Assembly (NCBI GenBank): GCA_017134815.1
Contig: CP071032.1
Span: 1,794,001 to 1,858,000 of the forward strand
Source: Lentisphaerota bacterium
Lineage (GTDB): Bacteria > Verrucomicrobiota > Lentisphaeria > Victivallales > Victivallaceae
Reading direction: 5' to 3'
DNA length: 64,000 nucleotides
Both the position numbers and the translations under genes were made by a program. Under the pieces are notes generated by a model. It ran no database searches. It worked only from the letters and a program-made list of their open reading frames with translations, and was not told the DNA's origin. Within the stretch, counting starts at the first letter, position 1, and each line of letters begins with the position of its first letter. Positions 46,907 through 55,758 of this stretch are shown one piece after another.

Positions 46907-48862
46907 ATGGGAATGACCAGACAGGACTGGAAGGACTTTACTGAAAGCGGTGTTATTCCGCAAACCTTTCCTAAAATTGTTGAAAGCTGGATCAACTGTC
47001 GTAAAGCCGGGCTGGATTACTCAGCTCAGCCCCGTTTGTCCGGCTGTGCCCAGCCACCTGTTGCTGAATGGTATAAGCATGTGAAAAATCACGCGATAGG
47101 CTTACTTGATACCTTAGGTGCAAACGTTATGATCGGCGCACTGCTGTGCGATGCCTGCGGAGAAGTGCTTGAAATTATAACAATTTATGATGAAGTCAGG
47201 AAGCAACTGGCAGCCGCAGGAATAAGAAATAATACTCTGCTTTCAGAAAAATCCGCCGGAACTAACGCTGTAAGTATATGCATGACAAATAAAACCCGGC
47301 TTGGCTGTGTCGGAACCGACCATTACCTGCAGAAACTGCACTGTCTGAGCGGCTGGGCAGCACCGTTATTCGATTCAGACGGAGAACTCAACGGTTATAT
47401 TGCCTTTTACGGTTCAGCTGCCGCCGTACCATCAAGACTGCTCCTGCTCATGACCGGATGGTTCATTACCCTGCATGATTACAGTTACAGGCTCAAAAAT
47501 ATTATGCGGATACATAATACAGTTCGTAAAAACTTCAATGTCGTTTTTAATGAAAGCCAGCGGCCAATGCTGACCGTTACAAAGACCGGCCGCTTGCGTA
47601 ATATCAATCCTGCAGCCTTGAAACTTTTGCAACTGACAGGAAAACAGATTGATGAAAGAGAAGTTGACTCATTTGCCCGTTTTTCCCCCAGGATAAAAGA
47701 TATTGTTAAAACTGCCAACCCGGCAAGCAACTGTCCTTTGATTATCAGGCTTAAACAGCGGGAACTTACGGTTAAATTCGAGCGACTTCCCGTATTCAGC
47801 GACAAAGATGAGTTTCTGGGCTGTCAGCTTATTCTGGATGAAGAAAAGCAGCAACGCAAAAGTATTGAAGCTTTTCCCCAAGCCAAATATACATTTAAAG
47901 ATATCCTGGGCAAATCCCCGACTTTGCTGCTGGCCAAGGAACATGCCGCTTTAGCCGCAGAAACCTCAGTCAATGTCTTTCTGCACGGTCCCAGCGGCAC
48001 CGGCAAGGAAATGTTTGCCCAGAGTATTCATAATGCCAGTGAACGCTGCGATAAACCGTTTATAGCCATCAACTGTGCTGCCATTCCGCGGGATATTGCC
48101 GAAAGCGAACTATTTGGCTATGCCGAAGGCGCCTTCACGGGAGCAAGCAAGCGTGGCAAAAGCGGAAAACTTGCAGCGGCCGACACCGGCACTGTATTTC
48201 TCGATGAAATCGGGGATATGCCGTTTGAACTGCAGGCAAAACTGCTTCGACTTCTGGAAGAAAAAACCATTTCCCCAGTCGGCAGCTCAAAGGAAGTTAC
48301 TGTAGATATCAGAGTGATTGCCGCCAGCAATCGTGATATTCAGGAGCTGATTGCGGCGGGAAAATTTCGGGAAGACCTGTTTTACCGGTTAAATGTGACT
48401 TCAATAAACCTGCCTTCGCTACAGGAAAGTATTTTGGACGTCCCGGTACTGGTCAATCATTTCCTCACGCATTTCAATGAAGTTATGGGCAAGGAAATCC
48501 CGGACCTGGAGCCATCTGTCATGGAGCACTTCAAGTCCTACAAATGGCCGGGCAATATCCGGCAGCTCAAAAATGCCATCGAGTTTGCTGTAATGCTGAA
48601 CACCAACGGGGATAATATCAGCTGGAAACACCTGCCCGGTGAACTTCGTACGGCACTTTTATACCAGAAACCTCAGGATATTTCTCCGATGGATCCCTTT
48701 ATAAAAGAACGTGAGGAAATCCACAACAGCGAAAAAGCTCTCTATGAGAAAGCAATTTTGACTTGCAGAGGCAATATGAGCAAGGCTGCGATTTTTCTGG
48801 ACATCAGCCGCAGTACCCTGTACCGTAAGCTGAAAAAATACAATATTCCGGTGGAACGCTGA
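46907..48862 (+). CDS. Sigma-54-dependent activator of the AcoR type
   Basis: 651 residues, AAGGA before the ATG. Residues 1-200 are a GAF-type sensing region as in AcoR (SWINCRKAGLDY, LLSEKSAGTNAVSICM), then a PAS-like domain (about 212-310). AAA domain: Walker A GPSGTGKE (361-368), GAFTGA (408-413, the sigma-54 contact loop), Walker B VFLDE (430-434). The C-terminal Fis-type helix-turn-helix SKAAIFLDISRSTLYRKLKKY binds DNA. Probably controls the exporter operon next to it; the signal is unknown. Confidence 0.94.
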   Translation: MGMTRQDWKDFTESGVIPQTFPKIVESWINCRKAGLDYSAQPRLSGCAQPPVAEWYKHVKNHAIGLLDTLGANVMIGALLCDACGEVLEIITIYDEVRKQLAAAGIRNNTLLSEKSAGTNAVSICMTNKTRLGCVGTDHYLQKLHCLSGWAAPLFDSDGELNGYIAFYGSAAAVPSRLLLLMTGWFITLHDYSYRLKNIMRIHNTVRKNFNVVFNESQRPMLTVTKTGRLRNINPAALKLLQLTGKQIDEREVDSFARFSPRIKDIVKTANPASNCPLIIRLKQRELTVKFERLPVFSDKDEFLGCQLILDEEKQQRKSIEAFPQAKYTFKDILGKSPTLLLAKEHAALAAETSVNVFLHGPSGTGKEMFAQSIHNASERCDKPFIAINCAAIPRDIAESELFGYAEGAFTGASKRGKSGKLAAADTGTVFLDEIGDMPFELQAKLLRLLEEKTISPVGSSKEVTVDIRVIAASNRDIQELIAAGKFREDLFYRLNVTSINLPSLQESILDVPVLVNHFLTHFNEVMGKEIPDLEPSVMEHFKSYKWPGNIRQLKNAIEFAVMLNTNGDNISWKHLPGELRTALLYQKPQDISPMDPFIKEREEIHNSEKALYEKAILTCRGNMSKAAIFLDISRSTLYRKLKKYNIPVER

Positions 48863-48890
48863 AACCGCAAACCACTTGAAATACTTCAGC

Positions 48891-50147
48891 TCAATGCTTA
48901 AAGTCATCACTTTTCGCAGAAAAACGACTGATTTCATCCATTATTCCGAAATGTGAAGTTCCTGATACCATGCCACCCGACCAGGCACTGACAACCTGCT
49001 CACATATTGAACGTTCCTGCCTTGTTATCAGTGTAAGCCGCGGACTCTCAAGCGGGAAAATGTCGAATTCAGTATCAGCCAGACGCAGCCCCTGAGCCAC
49101 CTTTATCCCGTCTCTGATATCATAAAGCTTATGACTGCCTTGCAGTTCAAGCCTGGATATATCTGTCAACATCCTCAAACCGGTTGCTACCATCAACCTT
49201 TTGATTTTGTCAACGTTATCATGGATTCTGACCGTATACTTATGCCCTATGACACAGCCGGTAATTTTCCTGTCCAGCAAGGTCCTGGCAAAAGTTTCAG
49301 CGACTGAGGGTGCTGTTAAGCCCCTTGAACTTGACAGGCAGGAAAATATTTCATAAGTCAGGTTTTCTATCCTTCCGGTATATTTAGCAAGATCAGCAGC
49401 AACATCTTCAGCCTTAAGCAATATCACTCCAGGATAATTCTTGCTGCCCTTCCAGCCGATTATTCCGGGCCTGGTTAAATTGTTGCCATGCCCCAGAATA
49501 GTAATGTGACTGCCGGGCTGCACCTCACCCCAGTTTGCAAAGTACCGGTAGTTAACTGATGACCTCAGTTTTGCCGTGCATCCATTCGGCAACAGCTTGA
49601 ATACCTGCTTTTCTTTTTCCTGGGAAAAGACTCGCTGGGGAATATTTTCATTGTAGTAATTAAACAGCCGGTAGATAAAAGCTTCGTAATCAGCATCATG
49701 GTGTGGCAGCCAGATATATTTCACCGGCCGTTTAAAATCCAGCGGCTTATAATATGTCAGGCGGCTAAAATATTTTGACAACAGGTGATAAAGCCGCAAT
49801 ACATCACTGACCAGCAAAACCTTATCACAACCGTTAATCCGTCTGTATTCGATAAAATTAAAGTAGTCAATTACTTGTCGTGAGAATTCAAACGCCTCAT
49901 TGCTCGAACGGCAAAACTCAAATTTCGAGGAGCGCGTCATGGCAAATAAGCATTTCCTGAAAATTTCAAACCCTTGATGCGCCGAACCGGCCCCTGCGGA
50001 ATTCAAGGCTTTACAGTTGAATGAAAAGGCAGTACTGTCCTCATTTCCTGTAATAACCTGAATTGGATGAATCTTTGAACTGATTATATACTGTATCAGT
50101 TTATCAAAACTTCGAGCATTGAAAGGCTTGCCCAACCTGATTCCCAT
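48891..50147 (-). CDS. Putative caspase-fold (clan CD-like) cysteine peptidase, new family
   Basis: 418 residues, no signal peptide or membrane helix. I recognise no named family. The middle has the layout of caspase-fold peptidases: a hydrophobic strand ending in GHG (SHITILGHGNN, His220), a helix LKAEDVAADLAKY, then a strand ending in Cys (EIFSCLSSS, Cys270). The His-Cys distance is 50 residues, close to the 45-50 in C80 toxin self-cutting domains. Residues 1-200 are of unknown fold. GAGG lies 13 bases before the ATG, rather far. Convergent with the sigma-54 activator, 28 bases apart. Peptidase activity is inferred. Confidence 0.62.
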   Translation of the reverse strand: MGIRLGKPFNARSFDKLIQYIISSKIHPIQVITGNEDSTAFSFNCKALNSAGAGSAHQGFEIFRKCLFAMTRSSKFEFCRSSNEAFEFSRQVIDYFNFIEYRRINGCDKVLLVSDVLRLYHLLSKYFSRLTYYKPLDFKRPVKYIWLPHHDADYEAFIYRLFNYYNENIPQRVFSQEKEKQVFKLLPNGCTAKLRSSVNYRYFANWGEVQPGSHITILGHGNNLTRPGIIGWKGSKNYPGVILLKAEDVAADLAKYTGRIENLTYEIFSCLSSSRGLTAPSVAETFARTLLDRKITGCVIGHKYTVRIHDNVDKIKRLMVATGLRMLTDISRLELQGSHKLYDIRDGIKVAQGLRLADTEFDIFPLESPRLTLITRQERSICEQVVSAWSGGMVSGTSHFGIMDEISRFSAKSDDFKH

Positions 50148-50238
50148 TTAGAATAAACTTCCTCTGTAACTTTAATTAATTCCCCCTATATAATTTATAA
50201 ACTAATAACTATTATTATAAAGTCAAACCAGATTGTGC

Positions 50239-50991
50239 CTAATGGAAATTTTTCAGAAGCGGAGTCATTAAGTATACAGCACCAGTCAGCAGCAGCAGCA
50301 GATTTATCAGCAACCTGATCCTTTCCACTGAAAGCAGACGGCTGCTGTGGTTACCCAGCCAGACAGACAGTAAAATCAGCGGCATAAACAGAAAGCCTTT
50401 GCCGATGGTCAAGGTGATGCCGCTGCCGAAGTTCATTATCAGCAGTACTATCTGAAGCGGGACCATCATTGAGGTAAAACCTGAAATTGTTGCTCGCAGT
50501 CGGTCTTTTGGCCATTTGTGCGCCAGAATCCACAATACCAGCGGCGGACCGGCTATATTGGCAAAGCCATTGAATATGCCCGACAAGAATGAAGCGACCG
50601 CCCCGATCCAGAACGGCACATGGTCTTTAGGCTCCACTTTGGCAAACAGCCTTAAACCAACAGCACCAAGCAGGATTACACCAAAAATCTGTTTAATCAA
50701 ATCGGGCTCCAGAGTCGATGTCACCTTTAACAGAAAAACACCAATAGCCAGACCTACAAGAGAATATGGCAGCAACAGAAAAAGCTGTTTCCACAACAGC
50801 GACTTGCGGCAGTGCCAGGCCAGCGTTACTCGCTGAATAACTGAAGTTGCCATGCTGAAAACAACCGCGGTAGTTAAATCAAATCCGCAAAGCAGCAGCA
50901 GCGGTACAGCCAGTAATGAAAAAGCAAACCCGGCAATCGTCTGAATATAACCACAACCGAAAAGAATAAGCCCTGCCCAGAATAACTGCAT
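50239..50991 (-). CDS. TauE/SafE-family membrane transporter
   Basis: 250 residues from ATG 50991 (AAAGGGG upstream). Eight hydrophobic segments and the family repeats GFAFSLLAVPLLLLCGF and GFANIAGPPLVLW. Members export sulfite, sulfoacetate or related organosulfur anions. It stands alone; combined with the YeeE-like genes it hints at sulfur handling, but the substrate cannot be told. Confidence 0.88.
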   Translation of the reverse strand: MQLFWAGLILFGCGYIQTIAGFAFSLLAVPLLLLCGFDLTTAVVFSMATSVIQRVTLAWHCRKSLLWKQLFLLLPYSLVGLAIGVFLLKVTSTLEPDLIKQIFGVILLGAVGLRLFAKVEPKDHVPFWIGAVASFLSGIFNGFANIAGPPLVLWILAHKWPKDRLRATISGFTSMMVPLQIVLLIMNFGSGITLTIGKGFLFMPLILLSVWLGNHSSRLLSVERIRLLINLLLLLTGAVYLMTPLLKNFH

Positions 50992-51140
50992 AAGATATGT
51001 CCCCTTTAAAAAAATACGCCTGAGACTAAATGTTAACATGCTAATATACACCAGTTGCCAGGATGTCAATCCAGACAAAGGGCAAAGGACATTAATTACA
51101 GCAGAAATGGCAGCAGGAGTAAAGAACAAATATTCAATGC

Positions 51141-51166
51141 AAAAAAAAGGGCCCGCTGGCGGGCCC
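51141..51166 (-). terminator. Intrinsic terminator after the small lipoprotein
   Basis: Stem GGGCCCG (51149-51155) / CGGGCCC (51160-51166), loop CTGG. On the minus strand it is followed by eight T (complement of 51141-51148). Confidence 0.87.
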
Positions 51167-51180
51167 AGTAGAAGCGCTGT

Positions 51181-51579
51181 TTATTTGTTGATAGGCATGA
51201 AAGTGTCAAGCTGGACCTGATCGGGCAGTTCCCACATCATACCGTTAGCACCGTCTGGCAGGAAACCGAGAATAGTAACAAAGTTACCCCAGAACCAAGG
51301 AGTAATCATTGCCGGGACATTCTTGTTGACCTTGCCGTCAGCTGTGGCAAAAACGTAAATTTCTTTTCTGAACATGCCACTGCTGGCTTTTAATGGTACC
51401 AGAGCAGGAGTTGTACCTTTGTAAATCATTACACCGGCACGGTTGTAGACCATAAACTCAGTTCCAGGCTTACTGGCTTTTACCTGTACAGCTTTCTGAC
51501 GTTCTGCGAAACCGGTAGCGCATCCCTGCATAAGTACAAGAATTACCGGCAAGGCAAGTAGGAACAACATTTTTTTCAT
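51181..51579 (-). CDS. Small lipoprotein with a PEGA-like domain
   Basis: 132 residues from ATG 51579, with a perfect AAGGAGG seven bases upstream. Signal peptide ends VLMQGC, a lipobox. Residues 35-80 look like a short PEGA-type beta domain (GTEFMVYNRAGVMIYKGTTP). Aromatic end WFWGNFVTILG and GMMWELPDQVQL. The strong ribosome site and own terminator suggest good expression. Function unknown. Confidence 0.83.
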   Translation of the reverse strand: MKKMLFLLALPVILVLMQGCATGFAERQKAVQVKASKPGTEFMVYNRAGVMIYKGTTPALVPLKASSGMFRKEIYVFATADGKVNKNVPAMITPWFWGNFVTILGFLPDGANGMMWELPDQVQLDTFMPINK

Positions 51580-52166
51580 GATTTTCCTCCTTTCTGAAAG
51601 GGTTACACAAAAAAACTCCAAAATGCCTAACTAAGGTAAATATTACTGCCACACATAATTTTTTTCAAGTTTACCCGAGGTTAAACCTCAAGTCTTTATT
51701 ATCACATGGTGCATTTTTTTGATATTTATTATTGAATACCCCAGCCGAAATGGGCTCTTTTATTTTGAGCTTGTAACTGAAATATTATCAAAAACTTCAT
51801 TTCGAAGAGTAACTATTTGCAGTTTTTCATTGTCTATATAAGATATCTGATAATGGTACATGCTGGCAGATTTTTGATAATTACTCACAAAAAACTAACA
51901 TGCCACAGTTGATTTTTTGCGAAATAGACATTAGTTTAGCCTGATGTACTGATCTCATTTTATTGAGATGCCTGCTTGAATTGGGACTACATTCAAGCTT
52001 TGTCAACGTAAAGACTTACCGCAATCGTCTTGCTTGACCCGGCAGAAGAATACGGAAGAGGAAATGAGCAAAAATGCACACTCATGGTGTCTGAAAAAAG
52101 ACTCTTCTGGAAAACCGGGGACTCTGAATCAGCACCAATAATTATCGAAAAATATTGGAGACTGTA
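51580..52166. other. AT-rich intergenic region without a gene
   Basis: 587 bases between the small lipoprotein (minus) and lpxL (plus). It must hold both promoters, but none is clear. A short hairpin GAGGT-TAA-ACCTC is at 51677-51689. A 67-codon minus-strand frame at 51993-52196 has no ribosome site and overlaps the lpxL start, so I do not call it. Confidence 0.55.
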
Positions 52167-53108
52167 ATGAGTCTTAAGAAACACAAACAGAAGCATAAGC
52201 TGCTGGTACTGGCGGAATTTGTTCCATTCTGGTGTTTATATATGTTTGTCAGGGCTTTGCCGTTAAAAGCGGCCTATTTTTTGACAAGAAGGCTTTTCAG
52301 CCTGTTGTATATTGTCGATTTTCGACATCGTAAAAGATCCCAGAAACACCTTATTCACGCTGGTGTGGCAAAAAATCGAAGCGAAGCTGGAAAAATTGCG
52401 CATCGCGCATTTGCCAGTTTTGGTATGCTGCTGGCCGAAATCATCAAAATGGACCAGCACTTTAAACCTGAAAAGGTAATAATTCGCGGCGATGAAAAAT
52501 CCAGAGAAGAAGCCTTTGGAACCGGTCATAACCGGAATGTCATTGTTGTAACCGCCCATTACGGAAACTGGGAAATGGCCGGCACTGCCTGGGCCACTTT
52601 GTCCGGAATCCCGATGGTATCAGTCATGCGGCCATTCAATAACCCATTGATCGGCCGGTATATTTTGAAGAACCGTACCAGCGGCGTCCATGAAACAGTC
52701 AATAAACATGGCTGTGTAAGGGACCTGCTGAAAGCTATACGCCAAAAGAAAAATGTCGCTCTTCTGGTTGATCAGCACGCCGGCTCAAGCGAAGGAGTCG
52801 AAACGTTGTTTTTCGGGCAGCCATGCAGGACTCACATGTCTCCTGCTCTGCTTCACCTGAAAACAAAGGTGCCGATTGTTCCCATGATCAGCAGACGCGC
52901 TGACGACGATTTCAACTTTGAGTTTGTACTTGGCAAACCGATTGAGTATATTCCGACCGGTGACAAGGAAGCTGACATCAAAAATGTCACGCAGATGTAT
53001 ACTTCTGCGCTTGAAAAGCTCATTGCCGAGCTTCCAGAGCAGTGGTTATGGGCACATCGCAGATGGCTCAACATACATCGTAAGCGACGTTCACCGGCAA
53101 CAGCTTAA
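52167..53108 (+). CDS. lpxL: Lipid A late acyltransferase (LpxL/HtrB family)
   Basis: 313 residues from ATG 52167 (GGAG eight bases upstream). Adds a secondary acyl chain to lipid A at the inner membrane. One N-terminal membrane segment, catalytic pair His131 and Glu136 in AHYGNWE, then VSVMRPFNNPLI, LLVDQHAG and WLWAHRRW, all family marks. LpxL, LpxM and LpxP cannot be told apart by sequence alone. Own terminator. Confidence 0.93.
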   Translation: MSLKKHKQKHKLLVLAEFVPFWCLYMFVRALPLKAAYFLTRRLFSLLYIVDFRHRKRSQKHLIHAGVAKNRSEAGKIAHRAFASFGMLLAEIIKMDQHFKPEKVIIRGDEKSREEAFGTGHNRNVIVVTAHYGNWEMAGTAWATLSGIPMVSVMRPFNNPLIGRYILKNRTSGVHETVNKHGCVRDLLKAIRQKKNVALLVDQHAGSSEGVETLFFGQPCRTHMSPALLHLKTKVPIVPMISRRADDDFNFEFVLGKPIEYIPTGDKEADIKNVTQMYTSALEKLIAELPEQWLWAHRRWLNIHRKRRSPATA

Positions 53109-53125
53109 AATTATTTTAAAAGTAG

Positions 53126-53164
53126 CAGGGGCAGCCGGCAAATGACCGGTTGTCCCTGTTTTTT
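53126..53164 (+). terminator. Intrinsic terminator after lpxL
   Basis: 13-bp stem with two G-U pairs: CAGGGGCAGCCGG (53126-53138) / CCGGTTGTCCCTG (53146-53158), loop CAAATGA, followed by six T. Confidence 0.9.
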
Positions 53165-53226
53165 GAAAAAAACGAATGCAACATTATATTACTGGTTCTA
53201 ATTAACAGCTTAATGAGGTATAAATA

Positions 53227-53919
53227 ATGTTCTTTGATCCACTTTACTTAATCATAGCGCTGCCCGGCCTGCTGCTGGCCATGTTCGCGTCGTTTAAAAC
53301 AAAATCCACCTTTGCTAAATATTCAAAAGTCGCGTCAAGGACCGGTCTTACCGGGGCTCAAGCGGCTCAGAAACTTTTGAATTTCTGCGGCATCAGTGAT
53401 GTTGCAATTGTAGAAACCCAGGGCTTTTTATCTGATCACTATGACCCGGCATCCCGAACTTTGCGCCTGTCGCCGGATGTCTTCAGAAGTAACAGCCTCT
53501 CAGCCATCGGCGTTGCCTGCCACGAAGCAGGTCATGCCATGCAGCACGCCAGAAATTATATCCCCCTTTATATCCGGTCGGCGCTGGTACCGGCAACCAA
53601 TATTTCAACCAATATTTCTTATTTTGTCCTGATAGCCGGAATGATTTTTGCATCGTCAAAGCTGATTCTGCTTGGGGCGATTTTGTTCAGTGCCGCGGTA
53701 ATATTCGCCCTCGTTACACTGCCGGTAGAGTGGGATGCCTCGGCTCGGGCAAAGCGACTGATGGTGTCCGCGAATATCGTATCCGCTCAGGAGGCGGTTC
53801 ATGCCGGAAGTGTTTTGAACGCGGCGTTTCTGACTTATGTCGCGGCGGCGGTAAGTTCACTTCTGACCTTACTATATTACCTGCTGAGGTCCGGGGTCTT
53901 TGGCGGCAGTGACGATTGA
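53227..53919 (+). CDS. YugP-type membrane zinc metallopeptidase
   Basis: 230 residues. Neutral zinc peptidase family of B. subtilis YugP; physiological targets are not known. Zinc motif HEAGH with His99, Glu100, His103 and the conserved DHYDP and VFRSNS segments upstream. An N-terminal membrane helix and about three more follow, with WDASARAKRLM containing the likely third ligand region. Its last 43 bases overlap the end of the symporter gene on the other strand. Confidence 0.9.
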   Translation: MFFDPLYLIIALPGLLLAMFASFKTKSTFAKYSKVASRTGLTGAQAAQKLLNFCGISDVAIVETQGFLSDHYDPASRTLRLSPDVFRSNSLSAIGVACHEAGHAMQHARNYIPLYIRSALVPATNISTNISYFVLIAGMIFASSKLILLGAILFSAAVIFALVTLPVEWDASARAKRLMVSANIVSAQEAVHAGSVLNAAFLTYVAAAVSSLLTLLYYLLRSGVFGGSDD

Positions 53920-55385
53920 CCGGTACTTGCTTTTCTAAGCAACATCGATAAAATACTTATAAAACTGAAAGTAAGGCCTAAATTAACTACGGCATAGTAG
54001 TGCAAGGCCAAATTTGATATTACAAGTACGGTAATCACACTGCATACGGTGCCGCATACCCCACCCCAGAAGACGCCGTCGGGAGTAAAGCGGCGTTTCA
54101 GCATTCCGGCTGCGACTACAGCCAGTAAAGGGCTCCCCATACCGTTGATAATCTTATTTGCGAGCACAAAAATATTATGGTGCCTCCCGAATAGAACAAT
54201 AAACAACAGCGCCATGATTATAATTACTGTACCAACAATTATGGTAAAAAGAGTGCTGAAGCGAATATGCAGCTCAGAACTCCTGACCCGCTCGCTGATC
54301 AACCTGTGATAAAAGTCACGAGTCCAGGCGGCGGAACAGGCGTTGATACCCGAATCAACACTGGACATAGTTGCCGCTAACAGTCCCGCAGCCATCAGTC
54401 CACAGCCTCCGTAAGGCATTGATTTAATCAAAAACTTCAAATATGCCAAAGGCAGCTCAAAGCGTCCCAGTACCCTGCTGTGGACAGCAAATGAATATAT
54501 TGCCATACCAAAAATCACCAGCAGCACCAGCACAATTACTGTACAAACTACATTTAACCAGAAACTTTTGCAGGCATCACGCTCCGATTTTGCTGTCAAA
54601 AACCGCTGTACGACCATCTGGTCTGCACCGTACCGTACCAGGAAAGCCACGACAGTACCGGTTGTCCCGCTCCAGAAAGTAACCCTGATTGTCGGGTCAA
54701 ACGAGAAAAAGTTTGGATCATAGGGAGTAACAGGCTTAAACAATCCACCTCTGAATGCCACGGAAAAGATTTCATCAACCCCCCCGGGCGTTCTGATGTC
54801 AGCGATTATCAGCCCCAGAATAATACCGCCGAATAAGACAAAGAATTGAGCGACATCAGTCCAGATTACAGCCCGAATGCCGCCAACAGCAGTATATGCA
54901 ACTGTGATTAATCCAGAAAACAGAATAATTATCCATAAGCTGTAACCGGTAATTGCTGACAATATCCTCGACGAAGCATACAGCGCAACTGTCATCCACA
55001 ATATCCGCCACATAATAAACAAACCACTGGCGAGACAGCGCGTTTTTAAATCAAAGCGCTGTTCAAGAAACTCATAAGCGCTGGTGCATTTCTGTCTGCG
55101 GTAAAATGGGATAAAAAACCGGGTCACCGGCCAGGCAACCAGCACAAAAACAGGAATAGCAACAGTTACATATATCCCCCGGCTGAAGATTTCCGTGGGA
55201 AAAATGGCATAATTAACTGCCGTCAGCATGGTAACCATGATGGAAATTCCCAGTGGAAACCAGCCCATGTTGCTATCTGCAAGAAAAAATTCGTTCTCGC
55301 TTTTCTTTCTCCCTCTGAGCCATAATCCAATCCCCAGGATTAAAACCAGATAACCGTAAAAAACCCACAAATCTATCGTGCGCAT
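53877..55385 (-). CDS. Sodium:solute symporter family protein
   Basis: 502 residues, AGGAG before the ATG. Twelve to thirteen hydrophobic segments in the SSS pattern; GGIRAVIWTDVAQFFVLFGGI (long motif at about 170-190) and MSSVDSGINACSAAWTRDFY (about 340-360) are family signatures. Carries sugars, vitamins, acids or sialic acid with Na+; the substrate cannot be told. Tail-to-tail overlap of 43 bases with the YugP-type gene. A 13-bp inverted repeat lies 73 bases upstream. Confidence 0.92.
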   Translation of the reverse strand: MRTIDLWVFYGYLVLILGIGLWLRGRKKSENEFFLADSNMGWFPLGISIMVTMLTAVNYAIFPTEIFSRGIYVTVAIPVFVLVAWPVTRFFIPFYRRQKCTSAYEFLEQRFDLKTRCLASGLFIMWRILWMTVALYASSRILSAITGYSLWIIILFSGLITVAYTAVGGIRAVIWTDVAQFFVLFGGIILGLIIADIRTPGGVDEIFSVAFRGGLFKPVTPYDPNFFSFDPTIRVTFWSGTTGTVVAFLVRYGADQMVVQRFLTAKSERDACKSFWLNVVCTVIVLVLLVIFGMAIYSFAVHSRVLGRFELPLAYLKFLIKSMPYGGCGLMAAGLLAATMSSVDSGINACSAAWTRDFYHRLISERVRSSELHIRFSTLFTIIVGTVIIIMALLFIVLFGRHHNIFVLANKIINGMGSPLLAVVAAGMLKRRFTPDGVFWGGVCGTVCSVITVLVISNLALHYYAVVNLGLTFSFISILSMLLRKASTGQSSLPPKTPDLSR

Positions 55386-55457
55386 CGCTCTCCTGGTATA
55401 TCACTTGATTTAATTATAATACAATATAATACTGAAGAAGTTAAAACAAAGCAAGTA

Positions 55458-55512
55458 CCCTGGCGGTTATTTAGCGACTTTTAGCATGGTATGGTAGTGA
55501 TAACCGCCAGGG
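55458..55512. repeat. Perfect 13-bp inverted repeat with 29-base spacer
   Basis: CCCTGGCGGTTAT (55458-55470) and ATAACCGCCAGGG (55500-55512). The long stem (9 of 13 G or C in its first part) with a structured-size loop could be a leader RNA of the symporter gene, an operator, or a small mobile-element relic. No T run follows, so it is not a plain terminator. Confidence 0.7.
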
Positions 55513-55710
55513 GGGAAAGGACGCAATTCTCAGGCCCTCCGTGGTTCACATCCATTAATATAATTAAGTATTTATTTAATTCAAACAAAAATTTAATAAA
55601 ACCACTAAACTTTAAATAAATCTCTTACATTAAGCACAAAATAATATTTTTATATTATTAATCAATATATATAAAGCTCATTATATTAATTAAAAAATCT
55701 AAAAAAATCT

Positions 55711-55747
55711 AAAAAAATAGATAATAGTTTAACCATTAGTTAAACTA
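55711..55747 (-). terminator. Probable terminator after the Bax1-like gene
   Basis: 9-bp stem TAGTTTAAC (55725-55733) / GTTAAACTA (55739-55747), loop CATTA. On the minus strand it is followed by TTATCTATTTTTTT. The stem is AT-rich, so weak. Confidence 0.5.
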
Positions 55748-55758
55748 AAATGGTGATA

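Larger units (their letters stand above)
55386..55758. other. Intergenic region with an inverted repeat and an AT-rich tract
   Basis: 373 bases between two minus-strand genes. It holds a perfect 13-bp inverted repeat (55458-55512), then from about 55555 a very AT-rich tract that includes the tandem repeat ATCTAAAAAA (twice, near 55698-55717) and a hairpin next to the nuclease gene stop. No gene. Confidence 0.6.

Noticed and set aside
51993..52196. Minus-strand 67-codon frame before lpxL
   Set aside because: Overlaps the lpxL start, lacks a ribosome site and any domain.
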